From Diphasiastrum complanatum (Eukaryota > Streptophyta > Lycopodiopsida > Lycopodiales > Lycopodiaceae): a stretch of DNA of 64,000 nt. The notes below the pieces were generated by a model. The model saw only the letters and a program-made list of their open reading frames with translations, was not told the origin of the DNA and did not search any database. The stretch spans positions 71,930,308-71,994,307 of the forward strand of contig CM055092.1 in the NCBI GenBank assembly GCA_029204225.1, given 5' to 3'. Each line of letters opens with the position of its first letter. Position 1 is the stretch's first letter. The translations under genes were made by a program, and so were the position numbers. Of the stretch, positions 10,200 through 20,726 are shown piece after piece.

Positions 10200-10915
10200 C
10201 CTCACCAATGTGCTGAAGAAATATGAAATGGCCAAGTGCAAAATGAGCCACTTTCCACTCGACCCTGGGTTGAAGCTTTCAAAGGAGCAATGTCCAAAAT
10301 TTGAGTCAGAGAAGGAGGAAATGAAGCAGTGTCCATTTCACTCCATAATTGGTTCACTAATGTTTCTATGCTCTGCACTCAACCTGACCTTATTTATTCC
10401 ATCAGCTCTCTCAGCCAATTTCTTTCAAATCCAGGTCCAGTTCATTGGAAGGCTCTCATGAAAGTCATGAAGTATGTCCAAGCTACAAAACACCTTAGCA
10501 TCTGCTGTGGAGGCAACCAACATGCCAACATTTTGGAGGGCTACACAGATGCAGATTGGGTAGGAGATATCGACACAAGAAAATTAACATCTGGATTTGT
10601 GTTCATGTTCAATCAAGGCCCAATTTCATTGAACAGCCACAGACCTCAGTAGCATTATCCTTCACAGAATCAGAATACATAGCTACCACAAATGCTACCA
10701 AGGAGACAATTTGGCTGAGGAACCTGCTTGTAGATATCGAACTTATTCAGTCACATCCAACAACCCTCTACTATGACAATCAAAGTGCCATTGCAGTATC
10801 TCTGTATCCTAGATTTCACTTTGGAAGTAAGCATACTGAAATAAGGTATCACTATCTTAGAGAAAAAGTGCAAAGCAAAAAAACTTCTTTGGTTTACTGC
10901 AGGACAGAGTTATAA
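10200..10915 (+). pseudogene. Copia F RT end and RNase H remnant
   Basis: Two overlapping plus-strand frames (10210-10461 and 10329-10652), then a third (10556-10915), carry the RT C-terminus (KMSHFPLDPGLKLSKEQ, SIIGSLMFLCSALNLTL) and RNase H: HWKALMKVMKYVQATKHLSI, YTDADWVGDIDTRKLTSGFV, LSFTESEYIATTNATKETIW and YDNQSAIAVSLYPRFHFGSKHTEIRYHY. At least three frameshifts are needed to read it through. The catalytic half of RT is deleted between 9930 and 10200. The frame stops at 10915 without the final ADIxTK motif. Confidence 0.85.
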
Positions 10916-10959
10916 GTATGAACAAGTTTTCAGGATTGAATTTTTCGATCATGAAAACC

Positions 10960-11080
10960 TGTTCATAGTTATTTTGAAAAACTACACAAAAATATGAAGG
11001 CTTGAAATTTTAACAAAGGATCGAAAAATTCAGGATCGAATTTTTTCGACCCAAGCCTATTTTGTTTTGTTAGTTAAATG
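10960..11080 (+). repeat. B-family LTR scrap at the end of copia F
   Basis: This piece resembles the start of the B-family LTR at 20230-20345: both contain a GTTTTC/ATTTTGAAAA block, ATGAAGGCTTGA, a run with GGATCGAA and the TTTTTCGACCCAAGCC / TTTTTTGACCCAATG element. The first bases of the LTR and the polypurine tract are lost. It supports grouping F with B. Confidence 0.55.
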
Positions 11081-11848
11081 AAAGTGTCAATATATGGGTG
11101 TCTAAGTTCAATTTTTAGGACTTGTTTAAATGACTATAAGGTTTTTCTTTACTAGAAAAAGAGTTGATTTGTTCGGCCTACGGCATGTTGTACATGGTAC
11201 AGTTTAAAAATAAACATCAAATTTATTAATAAGGACACATAAAAGTTATTCTACACGGACTGTTAGCTAAAACTCTCAAGATATTTATGTCTCCCCAATA
11301 ATTGGCTCATTAAGCGATTTATCTAGGGTATAAATCTTGGAATTAAATCTCGGTACCATTTCACTGTCACGACCACAAAAAGCACAATGTCTTCGTACAT
11401 CGTATTACACTTCACAAATGGAACATAATATACTAAAAATACGTATGAAAAATCATACTCTGTGTGTGAAAAGAGTAATAATCGATTTGAAAAAACTTCA
11501 CCCATGGTTCAAAGAAGAAGAACGAGCTATCAAACTCTTTGAAGCAAAGAATAACCTATAGAAAAAGAGCCTTTATTAAAAAAATTATTTTTCAAAAAAA
11601 CTTTGAACCTAGGATTCAATCCCAGGGATTGATCTCTGGGTTCAAAGCCTTGAAATCCGATCGCTGAACTCTGTGGTCAATTCTAGGGATCGATTTAAGA
11701 GTTCATTGAGATGTGTTTTTTCCCTGGTGTGGCCACATGAAGTACTACTATGCTGTTCTATGGATTCTTTGGCCTACTGCGCTGTTCTATGGATTCTTTG
11801 GCAGACAACGATTAAATCTAGGCCAACAATAAAATCCAGGCCATCGTT
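11081..11848. other. No gene seen; small tandem duplication
   Basis: AT-rich sequence with no homology I can identify. The frames at 11323-11561 and 11673-11867 look random. At 11752-11802 a 29-bp unit (GCTGTTCTATGGATTCTTTG...) is present 1.8 times in tandem with no mismatch over the shared 22 bases. Confidence 0.5.
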
Positions 11849-11856
11849 GATAGACC

Positions 11857-12205
11857 CAGCCTTGTAGTTTAACGGTCAAGGTTGCCTATCATGTTTTTTT
11901 TCAATGACGGTTTGAAAAATCATTTGACTTTCAAATCTGAAATGAAGTTTGATAGTTTAGAAACGAGTACTAATTTCAAAGATGAGCCGCCACAAATGTG
12001 AAAGTTTGTGCTAAAATTTTGTGAAGTTTAAATTGATGTGTATAATATATTTATTGTGAATATATACAAGTAAAAGACGCATGTCAAAATGGCATTTTTG
12101 AATTGTATGTGCATGTCTGCTATGACGGCCAAATTTTTAGAAAGCCTGTATTTTACGTCCAAAATAGCTTTTGACGGTCAATACGACTGTCAAACTGCAA
12201 GGCTG
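11857..12205. mobile_element. hAT-like MITE, 349 bp
   Basis: Both ends carry terminal inverted repeats starting CAGCCTTG; over the outer 21 bases 18 match. The element is flanked by a perfect 8-bp direct repeat GATAGACC at 11849-11856 and 12206-12213, the target-duplication length of the hAT superfamily, whose termini commonly start CA. At 349 bp with no open frame it is non-autonomous. Internally TGACGGTC or TGACGGCC recurs near both ends and near 11905 and 12122, like subterminal transposase-binding repeats. The boundaries are seen; the hAT assignment follows from the 8-bp duplication and the CAG ends. Confidence 0.85.
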
Positions 12206-12213
12206 GATAGACC

Positions 12214-12969
12214 AGTGCTATTCAGACCTTCTCTGCCATCACTAATAGAAGGGTAACCTACGCTTATTTGCGTTGACCTTCGCTGACAAAGATTGAAGCA
12301 CCTGACGCCTATGTTGACATGTGCTAACAAAGATAGATGCAGCTGATAGGGTGAAGGTCTTGTGTAAGTGCCAGTATATTTCTCTACTGAACTGAGTTTG
12401 ATTTTGGTTGTTTGTGATTATATAGAAACCAAAACATATAGGGAATGCAATGTATGCTCAGAACATGTGAAGAGGGAGTTGGATGAACCATGGGATCGAT
12501 CCCAAGATTCATCATTTGTTGGTTAGAAGAATTTTTACATTGTCCTACTTACCAATTGAATTTGTTACTTCAAAAAACTTGGAGTGTGGGCTTTGAGAGC
12601 TTTTGTTGCTTCAGGATGAACCTCATGTTGGATCTCCGAGATTGAACCTGGGGTTCATTCCATCTTTTAATATAGTTTGTCATAAGAAAGAGGACATTCT
12701 TGGGGAAGAGATGTCTTGCAAAAGTTTTAAATGTAAGTGGAAACTATAAAAGCACCATTTTAGAATCTAAATATTCTACAAAAGTTCAATGTAAACATGC
12801 ATACCTGCTCATCTTGAGCTTGCAATCTATGATAAACACTCCACTAAACTTCTTGAATTAGTCCTCACTTGCTTTGCACTCCTCCAAAATCCTCTCCCCT
12901 CTCCCAAGAAAATGCCACCTCTCCTCTCTTTGCAATTAAAAAATGATTTCTCTCTAACATATATGTGGG
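12214..12969. other. No gene seen; target site flank of NA-1
   Basis: AT-rich intergenic sequence without recognisable motifs. Its right end (about 12760-12974) was continuous with 17984 onward before NA-1 inserted, because the GATGG target duplication matches on both sides. A pyrimidine-rich patch (CTCCTCCAAAATCC, CCCTCTCCC) lies at 12890-12935. Confidence 0.5.
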
Positions 12970-12974
12970 GATGG

Positions 12975-14219
12975 TGTAGCGCAGGCATCCCAAAGGGAGC
13001 CGGGAACCACGACTTAGCGTCCCAGCCTTCAACTCTTGCCATCCAAACCCACTTGACATACAAGCAGCCAACTCGCCAACAACGATCAGACTTAACCAAC
13101 TTGAAGTTCCGAAAACCAACATTGAGATCCAACCTGGCGCCATGCCAGATCGGGGGTCCCGACGTGGGTGACTTCCCTCCAAGCAAGCCGCCCGACATAC
13201 ATCAAACTTAACCAACTCGAAGCTTCGTTACAAACGAGTAACATCCATTCCAAGCAAGCGGTCTGACTTACATCAGACTTAACCAACTAAAAGCTTCGTC
13301 ACGAGCAATGGAAGCCAACCTGGCGCCACGCCAGACTGGACAGCCATAAACAGGTAACATCCACCCAAGCAAGCCATCCAACTCAGCCGACAAGTTAGAG
13401 CCCGTTCCCCAAGAGCTTAACCCATTCACGTTCATGCAAGGAACACTCAGAACCACAAGCCGCGACAGATATGGAAACAACCAGTTCTTGGACCAAATGG
13501 TCCCGACAGCATACCGCTGGCGCCACGGACCGAATGGTCCCGACGGCATACCGCTGGCGTCCCGGGATACGACCCTCAGCTATGTGCCAAGTTAAAAATT
13601 TTGAAAGCGGCCTTACAACTGGCGCTTTTACCGAACACTGAAACCCAGAAGGTAATCAGAGTCAGTTTGAGGAAAATCCCACTTTATTGATAAATCTGAG
13701 AAGGTTACATTTCAAGTGTGTGACCGACCCTAGTCTCCGGGGCGCTAGCATGCCAAGGTGAGAGCCATGACAACATTCCAGCAAGGGAGGCTGAGACTTG
13801 GTTGGAGCTCGCCCTGAGTCGCAACCCGCACTCCCCTATAGTATTGGTGTGATTCGGCAACCCCCCTCATACCAAGCACTCTACCCAAGCTGGTAAAGCA
13901 CGTTTTTCTCTCTCTAGGATTTTCTCTTTCTAGAAAGTCATTTTCTCTCTCTAGATCTTACTGATCCCCAGGCTTCCTTTAATCATGCCTAGATCGTGTG
14001 AGGTGATTGCACATCGATCTGAGCTCTCTGGACTTCGCTAGAACCGATCAAAGATTTTCAGCCATAGGAACTTGGCGCCGGCTGGATTATGGTCATAGTG
14101 GCGCAGGGAGCGGCGCCGGCGCCATTGGCGCCGGTAGCAGCAGGGGCATTGCTGGCGCCGGGGACATAGTTGGCGCCGATGGCGCCGGAAGTAAAGCTTG
14201 TAAAGGTAGCTTTACAACA
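12975..14219 (-). repeat. NA-1 3' LTR (1245 bp)
   Basis: Plus-strand start TGTAGCGCAGGC, end AGCTTTACAACA. In element sense it runs from TGTTGTAAAGC to GCCTGCGCTACA. It contains many GGCGCC palindromes, clustered at 14070-14190, a block of CTCTCTCTAGA repeats near 13910-13960, and GTACCG/TCCCGA-like direct repeats (ATACCGCTGGCG) near 13510-13560. It is about 36 bp longer than its partner because of extra GGCGCC units. Confidence 0.85.
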
Positions 14220-14235
14220 TTCACCCCACCTTTAT
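14220..14235 (-). other. NA-1 polypurine tract
   Basis: The minus strand reads AAAGGTGGGGTGAA immediately before the 3' LTR. The same tract (AAGGTGGGGTGGA) precedes the 3' LTR of NA-2 at 31520-31532, so it is conserved between copies and probably primes plus-strand synthesis. Confidence 0.7.
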
Positions 14236-15544
14236 AAAATCTGATGTCCTCATCAGATGTCAGATTAAAGTAAAGGTGTCTCCCAATTAAAATAACTATA
14301 CATTTAAGCTACTTGGCACAATACTCAATTTACTGGCCACTTTTTATTAACATTGAAGCTGGCACACCACAAGTCGGAGGCTCAGCTCTTTGTACTGAAA
14401 AATTACATAACTTGAAAATATATCTTTGTTTGGGAAAAGCGTAGATTTGATATCGCTTTCGTAAAACCCGAGAACCTTATTAACTGGTGACAGAGGCCTT
14501 TCTTTGAAATGTTCGCCCCTGTCGCTTCTGACTTTCAACTTTGGAACTCCTTTGAGCTCCTGATTTGTCCTTGATGCACTTTGTGTTGAGCTCCCTGAGC
14601 TCTAGGTTTGTTCAGTTCCGCACAGGTATCAAGGCTCCCTGAGCCGAAGGATTTATCGTTTGATTGCCCACTTTATGGTCCACTCCGTGCCTTGTTGCTT
14701 CTGCACCTTGATTTCTCTCCTTGTCCAAGCCTGATCTTGATACTTTTCCATCTTGGCTCGTAGGCAAAGATTGAGTACTCCGCAATGCACCTCTCACTTA
14801 GCTTGAAGTAGCTCTTTGAATCAGCCCAAATGTAACCATTGACCTCATGGAAAGCCAAAGGGTCGCACCAGTTTGATCCGCATCCGAACTATCTCTTCGC
14901 GTTTGTTTGAAGCACCATGTCCGTCGCGCAAAACTTGACTTTCACAATTCCATCACTGGTTAGTTGCCTCACAGTCAAAACAAGAAGTGTACATCGAGCT
15001 TGGCTTCAAGTAGCTCTCTTTGAATCAGAAACATGCACCCAGAGTTTGCATTAATCCGATCTCAACGCGAACTGTCCCTTAGCGTCCGTTCGAAATACCA
15101 AGTCTCTCATGCAAGACTCAACTTTCATAGTTCCTTCATTGATCAGCTGCCTTACACGTAACACAAGCCAGCGTACTCATATGTTTCCTCATCATTGCTG
15201 GTCCAGGAAAGCCTATAACAAACTTTCCTTTCCACAACAAAAGCTTGTCAACTTATTAGGTCCAAAGTTCGCCAGTCTCCTCGTGTGAGTATGGCTAGGT
15301 CACCTTGAATTTGCCCCCATTTTGATCAACTTTCATTCAAAATTTGCCCCAAGAGAGAGGTGTGTGTGATAGTTCCCCTCCACTTAATAAATCAGCTGAT
15401 CGGACTTAGAGTAGAGTTCTTCGGACAAAAAGCCTTTCCAACACTTTGCTTCCCATCTGCTAGGATTATGGCTCGATCCAACTTGTTGCCAATCTCTGAA
15501 GAGGATCCTAGTCTTTTTCCCTTTGAGGAAAAACCCAACTGATA

Positions 15545-16045
15545 CTGGATATCACCCATGCTCAGTGAGTTTCAGTTCCGAAGGTGGTCGTCCCAAAATG
15601 AAGACCAACTACTATAGAAGATCTCCCCTGAAATTGCCCTTTCCAACTTTTGACTTCCTGCTTGCGTCTGGTGGGCGTTGTCGTAAATGAAACTAACCCA
15701 AGAAACAGACTAGCCATCCATCCTTTGCAAGCATTGAGTCATTTTGTTGTTGTTCACGTGCGAGTACTTGAACTGCAAATCTGCCGCACAGATTCTGGAT
15801 ATCGCCCATGCTCAGTGAGTTTCAGTTCCGAAGGTGGCCGTCCCAAAATGAAGACCAACTGCTCCATAGAAGATCTCCCCTGAAATGGCCCTTTTCAACT
15901 TTTGACTTCCTGCTTGCGTCTGGTGGGCGTTGTCGCAAATGAAACTAGCCCAAGAAACAGGCTAGCCATCCATCCTTTGCAAACATTGAGTCGTTTTGTT
16001 GTCGTTCACGTGTGAGTACTTGAACTGCAAATCCGCCCCACAGAT
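15545..16045. repeat. 250-bp tandem duplication inside NA-1
   Basis: Two head-to-tail units of 250 bp begin CTGGATATCACCCATGCTCA (15545) and CTGGATATCGCCCATGCTCA (15795) and continue in parallel through CGTCCCAAAATGAAGACC, CTTGCGTCTGGTGGGCG and ACTTGAACTGCAAATC. The other copies at 32597 and 40908 have one unit only, so the duplication happened in this lineage. Confidence 0.8.
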
Positions 16046-16760
16046 TCTGTAGTCCTCTTTGTTTGATGGTATCAGCCTTCAAAAGAAAAGGTTCCTTCTC
16101 GAGCCATCAGCTCCTTGTATCACAAGCAATCATGCAAACCAGGCAAAGCACGAGTACTAAGACTCACCACGAATACGTACAAGTAAGACACTCAGGCAGG
16201 TTTACTAACAAGTAACAAAGACAAGATCCTCCTTTGAGATGGTCCTGCCAACGGACCTTTGCCTGGCCGCGCCCATACAAATCGATCACGGAATCAGCCC
16301 ACATAGGACACCCCTCCAACTATCTGTGCTTTCACCATTAAGCAGCACATTGCCTCAGTCACGCCCCACCACTTTTTGGTCGATAGCCCTTATAGCTAAA
16401 CGATCGGCAGCTATCCCGCACCGGCAGCTAACCACCCGTGCTTTATCAATGGTTAACCCGTACAGTTCGAATATGTCGCCCCGCACCCCACAAGGTACAG
16501 ACCGTGCTTTCACCTCCCTAGGCAGCACTTTGCCTCATCCGTCCTACGTGCAGACAACGCCAGGCCCGAACCGCGAGAACTGACCGTGCTTACACCTCAA
16601 GGGCAGCACCTTGACTCATCAAGTCCCCCGTTCTGCCGACCACCCCGACCGTGGACGCACCCGTGCTTACACTGTGGGCAGCACCTTGCACAACAGTTGT
16701 CTTGATGAACCCCAAACCGTGGCCATTTCCGTGAGATTTGCATAGCTGACCGGCCAGTCG

Positions 16761-16772
16761 GCTCTGATACCA
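16761..16772 (-). other. NA-1 primer-binding site, initiator tRNA-Met
   Basis: The minus strand reads TGGTATCAGAGC, the standard complement of the initiator tRNA-Met 3' end used by plant copia elements. A two-base spacer (TG) separates it from the LTR end. The same arrangement is found at 30389-30400 and 41888-41899. Confidence 0.9.
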
Positions 16773-16774
16773 CA

Positions 16775-17983
16775 TGTAGCGCAGGCATCCCAAAGGGAGC
16801 CGGGAACCACGACTTAGCTTCCCAGCCTTCAACTCTTGCCATCCAAACCCACTTGACATACAAGCAGCCAACTCGCCAACAACGATTAGACTTAACCAAC
16901 TTGAAGTTCCGAAAACCAACATTGAGATCCAACCTGGCGCCATGCCAGATCGGGGGTCCCGACGTGGGTGACTTCCCTCCAAGCAAGCCGCCCGACATAC
17001 ATCAAACTTAACCAACTCGAAGCTTCGTTACAAACGAGTAACATCCATTCCAAGCAAGCGGTCTGACTTACATCAGACTTAACCGACTGAAAGCTTCGTC
17101 ACGAGCGCTGGAAGCCAACCTGGCGCCACGCCAGACTGGACAGCCATAAACAGGTAACATCCACCCAAGCAAGCCATCCAACTCAGCCGACAAGTTAGAG
17201 CCCGTTCCCCAAGAGCTTAACCCATTCACGTTCATGCAAGGAACACTCAGAACCACAAGCCGCGACAGATATGAAAACAACCAGTTCTTGGACCAGATGG
17301 TCCCGACAGCATACCGCTGGCACCACGGACCGAATGGTCCCGACGGCATACCGCTGGCGTCCCGGGATACGACCCTCAGCTATGTGCCAAGTTAAAAATT
17401 TTGAAAGCGGCCTTACAACTGGCGCTTTTACCGAACACTGAAACCCATAAGAGTCAGTTTGAGAAAAATCCCACTTTATTGATAAATCTGAGAAGGTTAC
17501 ATTTCAAGTGTGTGACCGACCCTAGTCTCCGGGGCGCTAGCATGCCAAGGCGAGAGCCATGACAACATTCCAGCAAGGGAGGCTGAGACTTGGTTGGAGC
17601 TCGCCCTGAGTCGCAACCCGCACTCCCCTATAGTATTGGTGTGATTCGGCACCCCCCTCATACCAAGCACTCTACCCAAGCTGGTAAAGCACGTTTTTCT
17701 CTCTCTAGGATTTTCTCTTTCTAGAAAGTCATTTTCTCTCTCTAGATTTTATTGATCCCCAGGCTTCCTTTAATCATGCCTAGATCGTGTGAGGTGATTG
17801 CACATCGATCTGAGCTCTCTGGACTTCGCTAGAACCAATCAAAGATTTTCAGCCATAGGAACTTGGCGCCGGCTGGATTATGGTCACAGTGGCGCCGGGA
17901 GCAGCAGGGGCGCTGCTGGCGCCGGGGACATAGCTGGCGCTGATGGCGCCGGAAGTAAAGCTTGTAAAGGTAGCTTTACAACA
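16775..17983 (-). repeat. NA-1 5' LTR (1209 bp)
   Basis: Nearly identical to 12975-14219 over most of its length, with the same termini. The main difference is fewer GGCGCC units near 17890-17950. The high similarity shows that the insertion is fairly recent. It is followed at once by the GATGG target duplication. Confidence 0.85.
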
Positions 17984-18191
17984 GATGGAACCCAATTATA
18001 ATTAAGAATGAATTTAATTTTTCAAATCCATTAACTAATCATAATATATGTTTGGAGTCCATGGGCTTACATACCTTATATAAAGGTTACATCAAGGCCT
18101 TTTTAGTTACTATTTCTATTTGAAGAGGAGATTCTTAGTTGATTGTTTTGGCCTCATTTTTTTCAACAAGTTTTGGCATTGTCTAGATTAA

Positions 18192-18813
18192 ATGGCATTA
18201 TCATTCTTATCCAACAAGGCTTCATTCTCTTCCGACACTTCTCTAATATCAAATTTACCAATTGGAGATGTTCCAAAATCCTTTTCAATCTCCAGTCCAC
18301 TACTTGATCCGATAGGCATGTCAATGGAGAGCACAACTAAGAGTGTCAAGAACTTGTTCTCTTTCCAGTCTTGTGAAAATTCAAAGTTGAACAGTGATGA
18401 CTCAATAAACAACATTGATCAAGTTTTGAGCATATCATTTGAAAGGGGTTGTCTATTACTTCATATTTTGATTCCAGTGCCGAAATAGGAGATGAGCAAT
18501 TCATCAAACAAGGTTGTACAAATTGAGTCGTCAGTCGAAGGAAATTCCATTAATAGCCTTGATGAATTGTTGAGCAATTCATCTGACAAGGTTTTATTAT
18601 TTCAATCATTAGTTGAAAGAGATTCTATGAACAACACTAATGAAGTGTTAGCAAATCTTTAGATGATCCATTCTATGACAAGTCCCACACGGAGCCAGTT
18701 TTGAACAAGGTTGATTCTATAGATAACATAAGCGAGGAGAGGGTTGATGTTCTTGGTTATACTTTTTCCAGCAAAAAAATGTCAAGTATTGATGTCAAAC
18801 CTTTGAGAGATAT
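18192..18813 (+). pseudogene. Unrecognised repeat-containing ORF, broken
   Basis: The frame opens with MALSFLSNKASFSSDTS and is open to a TAG at 18487, continues in frame to a second stop at 18659, then resumes one base out of frame (LDDPFYDKSHTEPVLNKVDS) until a B-family LTR cuts it at 18814. About 205 codons survive. The protein is Ser/Asn/Asp rich and carries four loose repeats ending DSINNIDQVL, NSINSLDELL, DSMNNTNEVL and DSIDNISEER, about 35-40 residues apart, some preceded by SNSSNKV or SNSSDKV. No domain is recognised. It could be a host gene remnant or a transposon accessory ORF. Confidence 0.45.
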
Positions 18814-19568
18814 TGTCGTAAATCAGAGAGAATCGATACTTGCAACGGAAGTGATGAGCAGGTGGTGCGGATCGGAAATGCAATAGTTACCAGTAAAGAT
18901 TGAGTTCAAGATGAATCAGCTATTACAATGCGCAAATAGAACTGAACAGTAGTGGAACACAAAAATGCACTCTAATTGATAGAAACAAAAACAAAGTACA
19001 ATGCTTGAAGTCGGACGCAAAACAGTGGGCGCTCAAAAATAACTTTTGTTGAGTTCGTTGATAGCTTCACTGATGGATGCAAAAACTACAACTTAACTAT
19101 TTACAGCATAATGCCTGCAGGATGATAACCTGATCTAAGCACTGACTCCAGTAGACCGTCCTTGATGATTGAAAGTCAGATGATCTGTACATTGAAAGTT
19201 GATATTAATCTACTTGATTAACTACATTTGTCCTACATTAGGTAGCTATCGTTTTTGCCAGAGAGTTATGTACAGAAGTAGGCGGACTGTCAATGTCGCA
19301 ACGGACTTCTGACAATATCGAAAAATTTGCAAAGATTCGAAAATAACAAAGACTCAAAAAATCACAATGATGCTAAAATTACGAATTTTTTGAGTCAATA
19401 CAATATCGAAAAATTAGAAGATTTTACAAGGTCGAAATTTTATACATAGGTTAGGATTTGTTCCGAATCGAAAAAATTAGACTTGATCCGATCCGATCCA
19501 AGCCAAGGACGAAAATGCTCAAATAAATTAGATTCGATTTGATTCAATCCAGGGTCAAAATTCCAACA
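18814..19568 (-). repeat. B-family LTR, probably solo
   Basis: Begins TGTCGTAAATCAG and ends AAATTCCAACA, like the LTR of copia B at 4063-4668, with shared blocks GGATCGGAAATGC and GTACAATGCTTGAAGT. No polypurine tract, primer site or pol lies next to it, so it is either a solo LTR from LTR-LTR recombination or a truncated element. A clear target duplication was not found. It disrupts the ORF at 18192. Confidence 0.6.
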
Positions 19569-19984
19569 AATAGATAAGTAATTCTTGTATTTTCACAGTA
19601 AGGCCATTATCAATGGGCATCAAACCTAAACGAAAATTTGAATCCAACATGAATCCAAAACTAAATATACACAATCAAAATTCAAACCTCAACCTAATTC
19701 TGAAGCCAAAACTAAACAATGACCTAAAGCCAAACATCATCATAAACGCAAACCTAACCTAAGCCAGAACGCAATCTAAACACAAACATAACTTAAGATC
19801 CAAAACTATATCTAGAATACCTACATATAGACCTAAATCTAAAATACCTAAAATATAGATGTAAATTCAAACCTAAATTTAAATGCAACCTAAATGCAAA
19901 TCTAATCTAACCTTAACCCTACACGCAAATCTATTCCAACCTAAATTCTATACATAGAACTAAACATAAAACTCAATTTAAACA
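19569..19984. repeat. Degenerate AACCTAAA-rich tract 1
   Basis: The plus strand is dominated by variants of AACCTAAA and CCAAACCTAA with very little G, resembling the plant telomere repeat CCCTAAA in degenerate form. It shares longer blocks with tract 2 at 22140-22760, for example AAAATTTGAA.CCAACAT and TGAAGCCAAA.CTAAAC, so both derive from one ancestral sequence. Confidence 0.6.
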
Positions 19985-20207
19985 GTGTGGATTATCCATG
20001 CGTGGATGTTCCACACAAACTTTTCCGAGACACCGCGGTCCAACACCGAATATCGGCACAGGCAAGGCCGTTTTGTGTGGATTATCCATGCGTGGATAAT
20101 CCACACCATAGTGAAACCACAAAAAAAAGGGTCAACTGATAATCCACGGAAAATCCAGAGTTGGGTCCACGCATAACGCGTGGAAATTTCTCCATGCGTG
20201 GATTATC
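19985..20207. repeat. Palindromic GGATTATCC cluster
   Basis: Units GTGTGGATTATCCATGCGTG occur at about 19986 and 20078. The second forms a near-perfect palindrome with the following GATAATCCACACC. Related half-units (GATAATCCACGG, CATGCGTGGATTATC) occur at 20142 and 20190-20207. It could be a small inverted-repeat element or the end of one. A B-family LTR starts directly after it. Confidence 0.55.
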
Positions 20208-20720
20208 TGTTGGAATTCGAGTCTTAGCCTCAAGCCATTTATTAATGAGCATTCTGAAAACTTTACAAAACCCAAAAAATGAAGGCTTGAGGTTTTCAAA
20301 AGATTAAAACATCCAATATCGGATTTTTTTGACCCAATGTCAAGCCTAACAAACAAAGATTTTCTGACCCTGATCGGGTGTGACTTATCCAGGCATCTTC
20401 GACCATAAAACGGATCGGATCGAGGTGGAAACATGCGTCTTTGACCTTGGATCGAGTCGAATCGGGTCTGATTTATCTGACCTTGAAAAATCTGACCCCA
20501 ACTATATTTTCAACCCAGTGTAAAATTTTGACCCTTTGTACATTTTTCAATACTGTAAATTCGATACTGTCAGTCTAAAATCCAACCCAAGAACTTGGCG
20601 TTGACAGTCCGCCTACTTTGTACATGCATTTACTATAATGGGACAGTTGTAATAATTGTAGCAAAAATAGCTCTAGATATTTAAGTATATCAGCCAAATT
20701 AATCTTCATCAGAAGATTCT
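20208..20720 (+). repeat. B-family LTR, plus orientation, truncated
   Basis: Starts TGTTGGAATTCGAG and shares with the LTR at 18814-19568 (read in reverse) the TGTTGGAATT start and the TGACAGTCCGCCTACTT block followed by GTACAT. No CA terminus or primer site follows; the sequence passes into the gene-like remnant at about 20727. It may belong to the gag fragment at 22840-23912, separated from it by later insertions. Confidence 0.55.
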
Positions 20721-20726
20721 ATGTAT

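Larger units (their letters stand above)
12975..17983 (-). mobile_element. NA-1: complete non-autonomous LTR element
   Basis: The element has two LTRs, a tRNA-Met primer site next to the 5' LTR, a polypurine tract next to the 3' LTR and a 5-bp target duplication GATGG (12970-12974 and 17984-17988). The internal region (14220-16774, about 2.55 kb) contains no gag, protease, integrase, RT or RNase H motif in any frame; the short frames there are broken and match nothing known. This is the structure of a LARD-like derivative that must borrow proteins. Related copies in this window lie at 28668-32192, 32193-34442 and 40876-43320. Confidence 0.85.

Noticed and set aside
12827-13549. Several overlapping frames of 60-120 codons in the NA LTRs (again at 16590-17349 and 41637-42473), some similar between copies
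   Set aside because: They recur only because the LTR DNA is repeated; frames lie in both strands, break at different points in each copy and match no known protein.
15545-16045. Direct repeats considered as a CRISPR array
   Set aside because: Units are 250 bp and head to tail without spacers, inside a plant LTR element.
18807-19575. Target duplication for the LTR at 18814-19568
   Set aside because: The flanking 5-mers (GATAT and AATAG) do not match, so I did not call a clean solo LTR.
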